Positions 24,071 through 32,788 are shown, counted from the stretch's first letter. The stretch: DNA of 42,643 nt from an uncultured Lachnospiraceae bacterium (GCA_949740725.1 CATJIO010000075.1:1-42643); one strand, 5' to 3'. The notes: generated by a model not told the origin, from the sequence alone. Numbers and translations: made by a program.

Positions 24071-24112
24071 AAAAAAGGGAGCGGATATCAAATTTTTCTC
24101 TTTGATATCCGC
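24071..24112 (-). terminator. Strong rho-independent terminator
   Basis: On the minus strand a 12-bp perfect stem (GCGGATATCAAA at 24081-24092 with its complement at 24101-24112) is followed by a run of six T (24076-24071). It closes the unassigned transcription unit. Confidence 0.85.
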
Positions 24113-24119
24113 CCTCAAG

Positions 24120-24347
24120 CTATTTCATCCATTGGACTGTAACCTCACAATTCTGTTTGTTGTCTTTCGTCCATTCTGCTTCGAATGAATCGCCCCATCG
24201 CTTCTCCATTCCCCGCTTCTTTCGTCTGTCATTTGCAGATTTTGTAATGCATGTCTTGAATTTCAAAAATTTCAGTTTCGTGCATCCTTGTCTGACTCTA
24301 TACCAGACTCTATATAAATATGAAATTGTATGACCGTTTTGAACCAT
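24120..24347 (-). CDS. Small basic ORF at the 3' end of the unassigned transcript
   Basis: This open frame of 75 codons is rich in Lys, Arg and Trp, with a C-terminal EAEWTKDNKQNCEVTVQWMK. Its stop lies 8 bp before the terminator stem, a normal mRNA layout. No clear ribosome site precedes the ATG; an internal ATG preceded by GCGGGGA would give a 29-residue peptide. No family recognised. Existence as a protein is uncertain. Confidence 0.3.
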   Translation of the reverse strand: MVQNGHTISYLYRVWYRVRQGCTKLKFLKFKTCITKSANDRRKKRGMEKRWGDSFEAEWTKDNKQNCEVTVQWMK

Positions 24348-24687
24348 CCCGCTCTTTCTTCGATTTCTCTTCTTCGTCCTATTGACACTATGTAGAATCC
24401 TTTTCGTCCTAATAATACTTTCTCGTCATATTACTAAACCGATTATTTCATTCACTTAACATAAATTTTTGAAATCGGATAAAGCTCGCATCATTTTCTC
24501 AATGTATGCTGCCAGAGCCTCCTGTTCAAAACTGGCTTTGTCCTATTGTTTCAATTATAATCCTTGGATTATAACGAAACTAATCTTATGTGTTTGGCGG
24601 TCCGTACCTCCTTTACTTAGATTTTTCTTTTTAACTTCCTGTGCATTGGCCTTCACCTTTGCCTTTCTCTCTCTTTTTGATAGCTTT

Positions 24688-24716
24688 ATTATAGCGGACG
24701 ATTTCTGTTTTGTCAA
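24688..24716 (-). promoter_or_regulatory. Perfect consensus promoter of the unassigned transcript
   Basis: On the minus strand TTGACA (24716-24711), 17 bp, then TATAAT (24693-24688): all twelve positions match the housekeeping sigma consensus. Transcription should start near 24681. Confidence 0.85.
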
Positions 24717-24949
24717 TACTTTTTCTTGTTTTTTTATTTATTTTTTGTCGGTTTATATCTTACATATATATTTCAATAATTTTTTCATTTTTATAAATAA
24801 TTCATCATATTACAGCAGATTTATCCCTAAAATATCTGAATATTCATACAAATGTACCTCAAAATTTTCTTTATTATGATTTTCACCCCTTGATTTATCC
24901 GTAGCAAGGTCTAAGCAAAAGAGAAAATATAGGGAACGATGGAAAAAGT

Positions 24950-25009
24950 AAAAAATCCCTGCTGAACGTAGGGTTAATCGGATTCTATCCTTCCCTAATT
25001 TCAGCAAGG
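24950..25009 (-). terminator. Terminator after the L,D-transpeptidase gene
   Basis: On the minus strand CCTTGCTGAA (25009-25000) pairs with TTCAGCAGGG (24966-24957) across a long loop, with further pairing of AGGG and CCCT inside, then six T (24955-24950). It lies about 33 bp past the stop codon at 25042. Confidence 0.7.
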
Positions 25010-25041
25010 ATTCCTGCGTTTGAAAAGCAAAATAACACAGT

Positions 25042-25923
25042 CTAATAATTCTTTAGCTTCTCTCCCTCATCGATCAAAATATAGGCCGGCGTCTGCACAT
25101 TCTCCAAAACCTTCACCATCGCCTCCTCGGGAATAGCGATGCATCCTCCGGTTCCCGGGCCGTCGGTGCAGTGAAGGAAGATGGCCGATCCTTTTCCCGG
25201 CGTCTGTTCCTTATTATATCCCACTGCCATACAGTAGTGATAAGCCTTGCCCCCATAAGTACTCAAGTGTTCCGAGGCCGCTGTGTCAAATACCGCGCCA
25301 GTATCCCGTATATTTACCATAGTATTATAATAGGGAGACTGATTATCCCCCACCCAGTAGTGACCGTCATCCACCTGGAGGTAAGGTACGGCAAAAGTAG
25401 AAAGCCCTGGCTTAGTTCCAAAAGCCTCATCCAAAGTATACAGGCCCCTTGGAGTCCTTTCGTCCCCCTCCTGTACCTTCCCGATCCCATTGCGGCCCAC
25501 ATATCCGCCAGAATCAGTCACCTTCTTCCAGCGGTATACACTCTGTCCTTCCTGAGAGGAAGGGATCTTCTCCTTCACATAAAAGGATGCCCGGGCCGAT
25601 GTCCCGTGGCCCTCGATCACCATCAAGCTCTTCGCATCCGCTGGTATAGAGGTAAGCTTTGATACATCATACGAATCCGGGATCCAAGCCCCCAGCCCAT
25701 CTACATAGTAACCATCCGGTGTTACCCCATTCGTTAATATCTGGCCGTTTTCCTGGAAGTACCGGTAAACTCCTGCATCATCTCTGCCCCAATAAGCAGC
25801 GCCTGGGCCGCCTTCCGCTCCCTGGGCACGGCCTGCACCCACGCCCACAAGCAGTGCGGTAAGCACGCCAAAGGCTGCTCCTACCACAACTCCTCGTTTT
25901 AATGTCCTATCCAATAATCGCAA
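25042..25923 (-). CDS. Exported L,D-transpeptidase (YkuD domain)
   Basis: This is a 293-residue protein. A basic N-terminus and hydrophobic segment (VVVGAAFGVLTALLVGVGAG) give export or anchoring. Residues about 45-80 (GVYRYFQENGQILTNG, then GYYVDGLGAWI) look like a short cell-wall-binding-type repeat. The YkuD domain follows, ending in the catalytic motif IFLHCTDGPGTGGCIAIP, with His near 249 and Cys near 261. These enzymes form 3-3 crosslinks in peptidoglycan or attach proteins to it. The start appears to be TTG at 25923, with a purine-rich GGAAAAGGG about 7 nt before. No neighbours in its transcript; it ends at its own terminator. Confidence 0.88.
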   Translation of the reverse strand: MRLLDRTLKRGVVVGAAFGVLTALLVGVGAGRAQGAEGGPGAAYWGRDDAGVYRYFQENGQILTNGVTPDGYYVDGLGAWIPDSYDVSKLTSIPADAKSLMVIEGHGTSARASFYVKEKIPSSQEGQSVYRWKKVTDSGGYVGRNGIGKVQEGDERTPRGLYTLDEAFGTKPGLSTFAVPYLQVDDGHYWVGDNQSPYYNTMVNIRDTGAVFDTAASEHLSTYGGKAYHYCMAVGYNKEQTPGKGSAIFLHCTDGPGTGGCIAIPEEAMVKVLENVQTPAYILIDEGEKLKNY

Positions 25924-26211
25924 TATTTTTCCCTTTTCCTTTCCGGACCTTGGCCTATGGGGTCATCCATACAACCGAACCTGCAGCCCTTTATCCGTCA
26001 TCTCCCAACTTCAATTTCTCACACCGGTTTTCCTCAATCTCCAAATACCAGGATACAAATTCTCTCCATCGCCCTGTCTATCTTTCCTGGAAACCGTCTC
26101 ATGGAAATGATGTCAAGATTTGGCACACGCTTATTATATCCAGCAGGGCAATGTTGTGTCAAGAACAAAGCAAATATTTCCATTTTTCGTTGGAGGAGAT
26201 AATATCTGTCT

Positions 26212-27663
26212 TTAATGGCGATGCATGGAGAACTGATCCATAGGATATTTCTTCAGATTATCCAGTACCTTCCGATCATCTGCCTCATTAATCAAGGTAT
26301 CCCTGTCTTTCTTTGCTTCCGTCTCTGTCTTATGCTTGCTAGGGCCTCCCACACAGCCGCCGGCGCAGACCATCCCCTCGATAAAGTCCTCGGGAAGTCG
26401 TCCCACCTTCATCAGAAGAAGAGCCTTCTTGCACTCCGCGCCGCCGCTGCAGCGGGCCACCTTGGGCTGGATATCTTCTCCCATCTCCTTGAAGCACTGG
26501 AGCACTGCGTTGGTCACGCCGCCGCCATTTCCGAAACGCTTCCCAAAAACCGAGCCTTCCTGATAGTGATTCTCTTCTGGCTCCAGCTCCACGCCCTTGG
26601 CGCGCATCATTGCCCGCACCTCGCCAAAGGTTAAAGCATAGTCTGCATTGCCCTGGATATTTAAGTCCAACGCCTCGCTCTTTTTCGCGATACAGGGGCC
26701 AATGAATACGGTGATCACATTGGGATCCTGAGATTTCAGCATACGGGATACCGCGCACATGGGGGATACCGTGGTGGACATATTCCCTTCTAAAGTGGGG
26801 AAATGCTTCTTAATCATGTTGACAAAGGCCGGGCAGCAGGAGGTGGTCATCTTCTTCCCTTCCTTGTAGGCCTCAGCCCATTCTTCTGCCTCATAGGCTG
26901 CTGTCATGTCGCCGCCCAAGCCCACTTCTACCATGTCATCAAAGCCGATCTTCTTAAAGGCAGTCTTCCAGCTGGCCATAGTGATATCCTTGCCAAACTG
27001 ACCCTCAGTGGCAGGTGCAACCATAGCCACTACACGCTGTCCTGCATTAATTAGACGGATAATATCCACCATAAAGGTCTTGGTTCCCACAGCGCCAAAT
27101 GGGCAACTGTGAATGCAAGCTCCACACTGGATACACTTGTCCTCATCGATTACACAGATGCCATACTCGTCATAAGTGATAGCGTCCACCGGGCATACCT
27201 TCTTGCATGGGCGCTCCAGATGGGCGATGGCATTGTAGGGGCATGCCTGAGCGCACTTGCCGCACTCCTTACATTTATTCGGGTCAATGTGGGCATGAAT
27301 CTCTCCCATGGTGATTGCCCCAAAGTTACAGGAACGCTGGCAGGCCTTTCCCATACACTTGCGGCAGTTGTCCGTTACCACATAGGAGGCGATAGGGCAC
27401 TCCTCGCAGGCTGCGTTAATAACCTGAACCACATTCATATTCTCCCGTCCGGAAGGGCATTTGCCCTCTGCCAGGCGGACTCTCTGCTTGATCAGTTCCC
27501 GCTCTTTATAGATACAGCAACGATACTGCGCCTGGGGCCCAGGGATCATTTCATAGGGGATCTGGTCCCGTTCCTCATCCAGAGTGCCTGCCCAGGCCCG
27601 CTTTGCAACCTCGTACAGCACCTCATGCTTTAATTGTAAGATTGTCGCGTCATTTGTTACCAT
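26212..27663 (-). CDS. [FeFe]-hydrogenase, ferredoxin-type (group B-like)
   Basis: This is a 483-residue protein. The N-terminal half has Cys-rich 4Fe-4S motifs (CRKCMGKACQRSC near 100, CKECGKCAQACP near 135-146, CIQCGACIHSCP near 177-188). The catalytic H-cluster domain has L1 TTSCCPAF (near 272), L2 GPCIAKKSEA (near 322) and L3 EGMVCAGGCVGGP (near 432-444), with all four cluster-binding cysteines present. This is the monomeric group B type of clostridia, thought to make or use H2 with ferredoxin, though few are characterised. GAGGAGG precedes ATG. It is separated from the SpoIIE gene by 173 bp. Maturases HydE, HydF and HydG are not in the window. Confidence 0.9.
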   Translation of the reverse strand: MVTNDATILQLKHEVLYEVAKRAWAGTLDEERDQIPYEMIPGPQAQYRCCIYKERELIKQRVRLAEGKCPSGRENMNVVQVINAACEECPIASYVVTDNCRKCMGKACQRSCNFGAITMGEIHAHIDPNKCKECGKCAQACPYNAIAHLERPCKKVCPVDAITYDEYGICVIDEDKCIQCGACIHSCPFGAVGTKTFMVDIIRLINAGQRVVAMVAPATEGQFGKDITMASWKTAFKKIGFDDMVEVGLGGDMTAAYEAEEWAEAYKEGKKMTTSCCPAFVNMIKKHFPTLEGNMSTTVSPMCAVSRMLKSQDPNVITVFIGPCIAKKSEALDLNIQGNADYALTFGEVRAMMRAKGVELEPEENHYQEGSVFGKRFGNGGGVTNAVLQCFKEMGEDIQPKVARCSGGAECKKALLLMKVGRLPEDFIEGMVCAGGCVGGPSKHKTETEAKKDRDTLINEADDRKVLDNLKKYPMDQFSMHRH

Positions 27664-27836
27664 GATTTTTCCTCCTCATATTCATTCAGCGTACTCCCGG
27701 AATCTCTTGAAACCCAGTTTTCCCCAACCCATCAGATAAAGCAAAACCCCAAGGGTAGATATGGGGACGGCCCGGGAATACACATTCAAAGCCTATCCTC
27801 TTCATCCCTATGTCCCTGCATCAGAGCTTTCCTAAA

Positions 27837-29015
27837 TTAGTAATAAGTGACGTTTACCTTCTTCCCCATCTCCTCGATGGTATGCTTCAGCTGCTCCACC
27901 AGATTCTGCCGGATACCAAGGTCAAATGGGATTCCCGGATTCTGATAAGCGCTGTTAATGGCCTTTCCCACATACATATGTACCTCGGTGCTGTCCTCGA
28001 TAATCATCTTCGCTACCATGGAAGCGCCATTTGGCTTATCCAGCTCCAGGAAAAATTCCTCAGAGACAGTCTCATTCTTCACATATCGTTTCAAAAGCTG
28101 AAGCACACGATTTAAGGTCAGCACACCTTCTGTCACCAGATCAATGCCTTCCATATAAGCAATAGGCGGGATCTCTGGATCCACATAGTCTAGGGAGACG
28201 TCCAGTCTCCGGTTAAGCACCCTGGATACAATGGTCGCGCTGGTACCGCCACACACCACAGTCTTTGCAGCAGTATCTCGAAGGAAGTCCTGAACCATCC
28301 GGGTATCATCCTCAGGATTCTTCGCCGGCCCAGTCATGATATTCACCGGCTTGCTGTCGATAATCCGCATTACTGCCACTGTGGTGTCATCCCCAGGGCG
28401 GTAGCCGTAAAGCTCATCGCAGGCCTGGCTCACCGCATTGGCCAGACGCACTGCGGAAACCGTAAGCGCATACTGCCGCACCGCATAATCGGCAATATCC
28501 TCCCACAGCCATCCGAAATTCAGCAGATCGCCCACCCCTGCGTGGATGGTTCCATCGCTCATTAGGATAAAGGCGTCTCCCTTTTTTACCTGAAAGCGGT
28601 ATTCATTGATCTTTTTTCCCTCAACCTCCCGTATGTTGCGCGGAATATTCACCAGCTTTCCGTCCCGGATAAAGATACAGCCAGGGTTATCAAACTCGAC
28701 TAAATACGCATCCCCGTTATTATAAACCTGGAGAATACTGAAGGTGGAATAGGCCACCTGGCGAACCTGACATACTGGAAGCGTCTGGACAATGGTATCC
28801 ACACACTCCTCCAGTGTGGCGCCGTTTAAAAACATGGTTCCCAGTATCTTGGAAGTCAACGTGGCAAGAATGTTCGCCTTTACACCGCTTCCCATGCCGT
28901 CCGCCAAAATCATGATATCTGAATCCTTGGTCTGGAGGATTTCCACCTTATCGCCGCACAGGATTTCCGTAAACTTATTTAAGCTTTTATAAGCAACATC
29001 TACCGTAACTCCCAT
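27837..29015 (-). CDS. SpoIIE/PP2C-type serine phosphatase
   Basis: The protein has about 392 residues. The first 220 form a SpoIIE-like PPM phosphatase domain: DIMILADGMGSGVKAN (the Asp-Gly metal site, near 33-48), then FILMSDGTIHAGVG and GDDTTVAVMRI (near 205-217), the conserved second metal-binding segment. Residues 240-392 form an extra domain with no name I can give. Such phosphatases act on anti-anti-sigma factors or other phosphoserine proteins. The start is taken as ATG at 29015, one base inside the stop of the hydrogenase-like sensor, with GAGG 7 nt before; GTG at 29018 is the alternative. The pairing suggests the sensor controls this phosphatase. Confidence 0.85.
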   Translation of the reverse strand: MGVTVDVAYKSLNKFTEILCGDKVEILQTKDSDIMILADGMGSGVKANILATLTSKILGTMFLNGATLEECVDTIVQTLPVCQVRQVAYSTFSILQVYNNGDAYLVEFDNPGCIFIRDGKLVNIPRNIREVEGKKINEYRFQVKKGDAFILMSDGTIHAGVGDLLNFGWLWEDIADYAVRQYALTVSAVRLANAVSQACDELYGYRPGDDTTVAVMRIIDSKPVNIMTGPAKNPEDDTRMVQDFLRDTAAKTVVCGGTSATIVSRVLNRRLDVSLDYVDPEIPPIAYMEGIDLVTEGVLTLNRVLQLLKRYVKNETVSEEFFLELDKPNGASMVAKMIIEDSTEVHMYVGKAINSAYQNPGIPFDLGIRQNLVEQLKHTIEEMGKKVNVTYY

Positions 29016-30757
29016 CACTTAACCTCGCTTTCACTTCCATCCTCCAGCAGGGACTGGCACAGCTTCGTCAGTGTCGTCTTGGTATCCGCGGTGGTCTCAC
29101 CTAATAATCCGGCAATCTCCTGAGCCACCATCATCTGCTTATGGATTACCTTCTGGGCTAAATCAATGGTCTCCAGTTTCCTCTCGTAATCCTGCCGAAC
29201 CTGCTGCTCCTCCTTGGTGGTATCGATAAAGGTTGCCAGAACCACATCCTCCTTCTCCACATAGACGATATTCTGCAGCGTCGCCAGGTCATTGTAATCC
29301 GAGTAGGTGACCTTCTTTCCATGGATGTTGTTCTTCGTCTCAAACACCCATTCAAAATCTGTGGGATCGATAAACTCATACAAATACATCTGGAGCGCTT
29401 CCTGCCTGGTCTTGCCAAAGAACTTTTCACCTACTGCAGAATATTCTTTGATTTTCATATCCCGATCCACAATCAGAACCAGATTCGGCGAGGTCTCCAT
29501 CACCAGGTTCGCCAGGGACTCCGCCTTATCATGCATATACGGGATACACATCCCCAGCTCCGCCTTCTTCTGGAATACCGCGATGGCCTTCTCCCGGCAG
29601 GTGGGATAACCGCAAGCGCCACAGTTTAACTCGTCCTCCGGCTTCGTCTTCCCGATCTCAGCCAAAATCTGACGGATCTCCTCCTCAGTGGGGATGGGAT
29701 CCTTGGGCGCCCGGTTATCAAAGCGTTTCTTAAAGTCAATCCCCTCCATGGCCTTTGCCAGCCCGTCCTCATCCACCGGATCTCTGGGAATGTTCTCCTC
29801 CATATCCAGCTTAATCCGGAACCTGGAGATAAACTTGTCATCCTCTACTGTAGGACCTTTCACGCAGCCGCCAGAGCACATATTCACCTCAATAAAGCAG
29901 CCGGAAAGCTCTCCCCTCGTCAGGCTTTCACAGAGATCAATGCAATTTTTCGTCCCATGGACATAGAATTTATGATAATGATCTACCTTCTTCTGGGTAG
30001 CGAGAACGGAGTTTACTACGCCATTGGTAATGGGATACAGCCGGTTCACCTTAGGATCCAACTGCTTAAAGGGGGTATCCTCACAGGAAGAAATATCGAT
30101 CCCCTCTGCATCCAGCCACTGGTTAATGTCATTAAAATTCAGCACCGCATCGATATAGCCGGGGTGGCGCTCATCCGCCGCCTCTTTCTTCTTTGCAATA
30201 CAGGGACCTAAAAATACGATCTTCGCATTCCGTCCGTATTCTTTCCGAAGCATCATCCCATGAGCAACCATAGGCGATACAACCGGAGCCATAAAGGGAA
30301 CCAGCTGAGGATAATAGATCTCAATCAAATCATTCACGCTGGGGCAGCAGGTGGTAATAATATTTTCCATGGAGCCTTCCTTTAGCAGCTGATCATAAGC
30401 CGCCGTTACCACTGCCGCTCCTTCTGAAGTCTCCCGCACATCGGCAAAACCCAGCTTGCGAAGGGCGGTATTAATCTGGCCGATAGTGCGATGCTTTAAC
30501 AGCCCCATATAGGAAGGCGCGATGGAGACAATAACCGTCTCTCCCCGCTTAATCATATATCTCACCATATCCAAATCGCTGACCAGTGTCTTAGCCGACT
30601 GAGGGCAGACCTGGAGACAGTGGCCGCAGAGAATACAGTGATCCGGCATAATCTCCGCCCGCTCATCCTTTATGGTGATGGCCTTCACATCGCAGTTCCG
30701 TACACACTTATAGCAATGCTTGCACTTTGTAGCCTTAAAATCAATAATTTTTTTCAT
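29015..30757 (-). CDS. Sensory-type [FeFe]-hydrogenase homologue with Fe-S and PAS domains
   Basis: This is a 580-residue protein. In order: two 4Fe-4S motifs (CKHCYKCVRNC and CILCGHCLQVCP, residues 12-52), an H-cluster domain with TTCCPSV (near 137), GPCIAKKKEA (near 187) and MCSGGCVKGP (near 292), a Cys-rich NCGACGYPTC cluster motif (near 375-390), a PAS domain (about 405-520) and a coiled tail. This order is that of the sensory [FeFe]-hydrogenases (group C/D, HydS type), thought to sense H2 or redox state rather than carry flux. The L1 and L3 motifs are slightly altered relative to catalytic enzymes. It overlaps the SpoIIE phosphatase gene and starts 3 bp after the ferredoxin stop. Confidence 0.88.
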   Translation of the reverse strand: MKKIIDFKATKCKHCYKCVRNCDVKAITIKDERAEIMPDHCILCGHCLQVCPQSAKTLVSDLDMVRYMIKRGETVIVSIAPSYMGLLKHRTIGQINTALRKLGFADVRETSEGAAVVTAAYDQLLKEGSMENIITTCCPSVNDLIEIYYPQLVPFMAPVVSPMVAHGMMLRKEYGRNAKIVFLGPCIAKKKEAADERHPGYIDAVLNFNDINQWLDAEGIDISSCEDTPFKQLDPKVNRLYPITNGVVNSVLATQKKVDHYHKFYVHGTKNCIDLCESLTRGELSGCFIEVNMCSGGCVKGPTVEDDKFISRFRIKLDMEENIPRDPVDEDGLAKAMEGIDFKKRFDNRAPKDPIPTEEEIRQILAEIGKTKPEDELNCGACGYPTCREKAIAVFQKKAELGMCIPYMHDKAESLANLVMETSPNLVLIVDRDMKIKEYSAVGEKFFGKTRQEALQMYLYEFIDPTDFEWVFETKNNIHGKKVTYSDYNDLATLQNIVYVEKEDVVLATFIDTTKEEQQVRQDYERKLETIDLAQKVIHKQMMVAQEIAGLLGETTADTKTTLTKLCQSLLEDGSESEVK

Positions 30758-30760
30758 TGA

Positions 30761-31000
30761 CTACAGCCTCCCCATAATCTCCTTCTGGAAGAACTCTTCT
30801 GCAGTCTCCGGCGATACGGAAAACAGAGTTCCGTCTACAGTTACACATACGCCATTTACACAATTTTTACTGCAAAACGCACCGCTCAAATCAACCTTAT
30901 CTCCCAGCTGATTCGCCGCCACCAGCCCCTGAAGCTTCTGAATGATCTCTCTGGACCCCTTTAAATGACATGCACTACCGATACAGATTGTTACCTTCAT
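30761..31000 (-). CDS. Thioredoxin-like [2Fe-2S] ferredoxin (NuoE-like)
   Basis: This is a 79-residue protein. Four cysteines in the arrangement CIGSAC near 6-11 and FCSKNC near 43-48 match the thioredoxin-like 2Fe-2S ferredoxin fold found in NuoE, HydA-associated subunits and standalone ferredoxins. GAFCSKNCVNGVCVTVDG is typical. It probably passes electrons to or from the sensory hydrogenase homologue that follows. GCGGAGGG precedes ATG. It is the first gene of the redox operon, so it comes directly under the Rex-like site at 31073-31090. Confidence 0.88.
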   Translation of the reverse strand: MKVTICIGSACHLKGSREIIQKLQGLVAANQLGDKVDLSGAFCSKNCVNGVCVTVDGTLFSVSPETAEEFFQKEIMGRL

Positions 31001-31061
31001 ATGTATTCCCTCCGCATAATATGATTCTTTTTACTTTGCCTTTAAGGCATTATTACAAAAT

Positions 31062-31090
31062 ATTATTACATATTGTGAACTTTTTATCAA
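31062..31090 (-). promoter_or_regulatory. Promoter of the redox-sensing operon with overlapping Rex-like operator
   Basis: On the minus strand TTGATA (31090-31085), 17 bp and AATAAT (31067-31062) form a good promoter. On the plus strand 31073-31090 reads TTGTGAA, CTTT, TTATCAA. The known Rex site is TTGTTAA, four bases, TTAACAA, so two of fourteen half-site bases differ. It covers the -35 box, where a bound repressor would block. Rex senses the NADH/NAD ratio and controls hydrogen and fermentation genes in clostridia. Binding here is inferred. Confidence 0.6.
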
Positions 31091-31344
31091 CAGAATTTTT
31101 GTTACAATTTTTAAGATATTTTTGGTCGATTTGCCACCTGACGGGTGAATTGGGAAAAGGAGGGGAAGATGCAAAGAAATGTAGATTGCAAAATAGGAAG
31201 GCTGGAGGTATAATTTGTGGTGCAGTTATTGCGATTTAACTGGGGTTTTTGTTTGTTGTGAAAGTCTGGTGGATTGCTAGCTAAGGGTTGTCGGTATGTT
31301 TAGAGGGCGGGGGGTGCAGGCGCATACATAGTGAAAGATACGCG

Positions 31345-31476
31345 CCCCATCCTTCGGGTTCCAACAGAAACGCGCTTTCGCTCGGGATGAAACGGAGCGG
31401 TACGTAAGGCGCGTAGGATACCGCGCCTAAGTGCCGCCGTTTCATACGGTTTCCTTATGGAACCCGAAGGATGGGG
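31345..31476. repeat. Nested foldback (long imperfect hairpin)
   Basis: Outer arms of 19 bp (31345-31363 and 31458-31476) are exact reverse complements. Inside, ATGAAACGG (31387-31395) pairs with CCGTTTCAT (31437-31445). Inside that, AGGCGCG (31407-31413) pairs with CGCGCCT (31422-31428). The result is a roughly 130-nt hairpin with interior loops. No ORF overlaps convincingly. It may be a miniature element or structured RNA in the 633-bp gap between the divergent operons. Bases 31100-31340 and 31480-31630 hold nothing else clear. Confidence 0.65.
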
Positions 31477-31633
31477 TGCTGTTTCTTCGTGAGTGGCTTG
31501 CGTTTGAATTTTATCGGTCGCTGACTTGGTTTACCTACCCGCCCGCAGAATCCCCCGGCAGGCAGGATCAAGGCGTTACTTCCTGCGCCCCAGCTAAATA
31601 GCAATACCGCCTACTACGAAAAAGGAGACCGTA

Positions 31634-32788
31634 ATGATGAAAAAACGAACACTTCTAACCGCCGCCTGCCTCCTAACTGCCGCCTTAATCGCCGGATGCA
31701 GCGGCAATACCTCTTCCTCCCAGCCGGAGCCATCTTCCGTCTCAGCGGAAACAACCGCCATCGCTTCCCTGGAAAGTGATGTGGACAGTTCTCCGGAACA
31801 GGGGGATGAGACATCTGAAGATGTGGAAACGTCCCAGACTTCCCTGGAAAATGAGGAAGTCTCGGATTCTGATGCGGATCGGAAATCCGCTTTAGTGCGA
31901 GTGGGATCGCTGAAAGGGCCTACCTCCATGGGATTAGTCTTTATGATGGAAATGGCTGAGAGTGGCAAGACAGAAAATCAATATGAGTTTACGATGACGA
32001 CTGCCGCTGATGAACTGTTGCCCAAACTAATTGGGGGAGAGGTGGATATCGCTCTGGTTCCGGCAAATGTAGCCAGTATTTTGTATCATCAGACTGGCGG
32101 AGAGGTGTCGGTAATTGATATTAATACACTGGGCGTCTTGTATGTGGTGTCGGGTGATACTTCCATTCAGTCTATGGAGGATTTAAAGGGGCGGACCGTT
32201 TACATGACTGGAAAGGGAACCACACCGGATTATGTGTTCCAGTATCTTCTGGATGTTTGGGAAATGGCGGAAGATGTTACGCTGGAGTTTAAGTCAGAGC
32301 CTACCGAGATAGCTGCCCTTTTGACACAGCAGCCAGAAGCCGTTGGCGTTCTGCCGCAGCCCTTTGCCACAGTAGCTTCCATTCAGAGTGACGCTAATGT
32401 GAGCGCTCTGCTGGACTTAAATAAGGAATGGGAAAAGGCTCAGGAAAAAAGCGGCGGGAAAAGCCGCCTGGTTACCGGGGTTACGGTAGTTCGCAATGAC
32501 TTTTTAGCGGAAAACCCGGATGCGGTGTCTCTTTTCCTGAGGGATCATGAGAAATCTGCTGCGTATACTAAGGAGCAGGCAGATCATACGGCAGAGCTGG
32601 TGGTCAAGGCAGGGATTATGGAGAAAGCTCCTATTGTAAAGGCGGCTCTGCCCTATTGCAACATTACCTGCATCTCTGGGCTGGAAATGGAGGAGGCATT
32701 GAGAGGCTATCTGCAGGTATTGTACGACCAGGATGAAAAATCCATCGGTGGCGCATTGCCTGATGACGGATTCTATTATCATGAATAA
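31634..32788 (+). CDS. ABC transporter substrate-binding lipoprotein (NMT1/TauT type)
   Basis: This is a 384-residue protein. A lipoprotein signal ends at LIAGC with Cys22, followed by a Ser/Glu-rich linker of about 60 residues, then a periplasmic-type binding domain of the NMT1/SsuA kind: VRVGSLKGPTSMGLVFMM, DIALVPANVASILYHQ and LKGRTVYMTGKGTTPDYVFQYL. It is anchored on the outer face of the membrane and delivers a solute to the permease. Family members carry nitrate, sulfonates, taurine or thiamine precursors; nothing here selects among them. AAAAGGAGACC precedes ATG-ATG. The next gene starts within its last codons. Confidence 0.88.
   Translation: MMKKRTLLTAACLLTAALIAGCSGNTSSSQPEPSSVSAETTAIASLESDVDSSPEQGDETSEDVETSQTSLENEEVSDSDADRKSALVRVGSLKGPTSMGLVFMMEMAESGKTENQYEFTMTTAADELLPKLIGGEVDIALVPANVASILYHQTGGEVSVIDINTLGVLYVVSGDTSIQSMEDLKGRTVYMTGKGTTPDYVFQYLLDVWEMAEDVTLEFKSEPTEIAALLTQQPEAVGVLPQPFATVASIQSDANVSALLDLNKEWEKAQEKSGGKSRLVTGVTVVRNDFLAENPDAVSLFLRDHEKSAAYTKEQADHTAELVVKAGIMEKAPIVKAALPYCNITCISGLEMEEALRGYLQVLYDQDEKSIGGALPDDGFYYHE

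Larger units (their letters stand above)
24071..24681 (-). ncRNA. Unassigned transcription unit of about 610 nt, candidate ncRNA or small-protein mRNA
   Basis: A perfect promoter (24716-24688) and a strong terminator (24112-24071) bracket a purine-rich, AT-rich stretch. It holds only short open frames. One short frame early in the transcript is rich in Lys (KREKGKG-like), one of about 23 codons reads EQEALAAYIEKMMRALSDFK, and one of 75 codons sits at the 3' end. A tight dyad lies at 24555-24574 (TTATAATCC and complement). Three copies of a GTCCTA-type word on the plus strand (near 24371, 24404 and 24540) are spread through it. No known RNA family was recognised. It may be a regulatory RNA, a polycistron of tiny proteins or the debris of a mobile element. 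Confidence 0.5.

Noticed and set aside
24469-24879. 136-codon plus-strand frame rich in Phe, Ile and Ser
   Set aside because: It is an AT-rich composition artefact running across the opposite-strand consensus promoter, with no ribosome site.
31345-31476. CRISPR array or tRNA-like structure in the foldback
   Set aside because: There are no repeated direct units with spacers, and the pairing is one long hairpin, not a cloverleaf.
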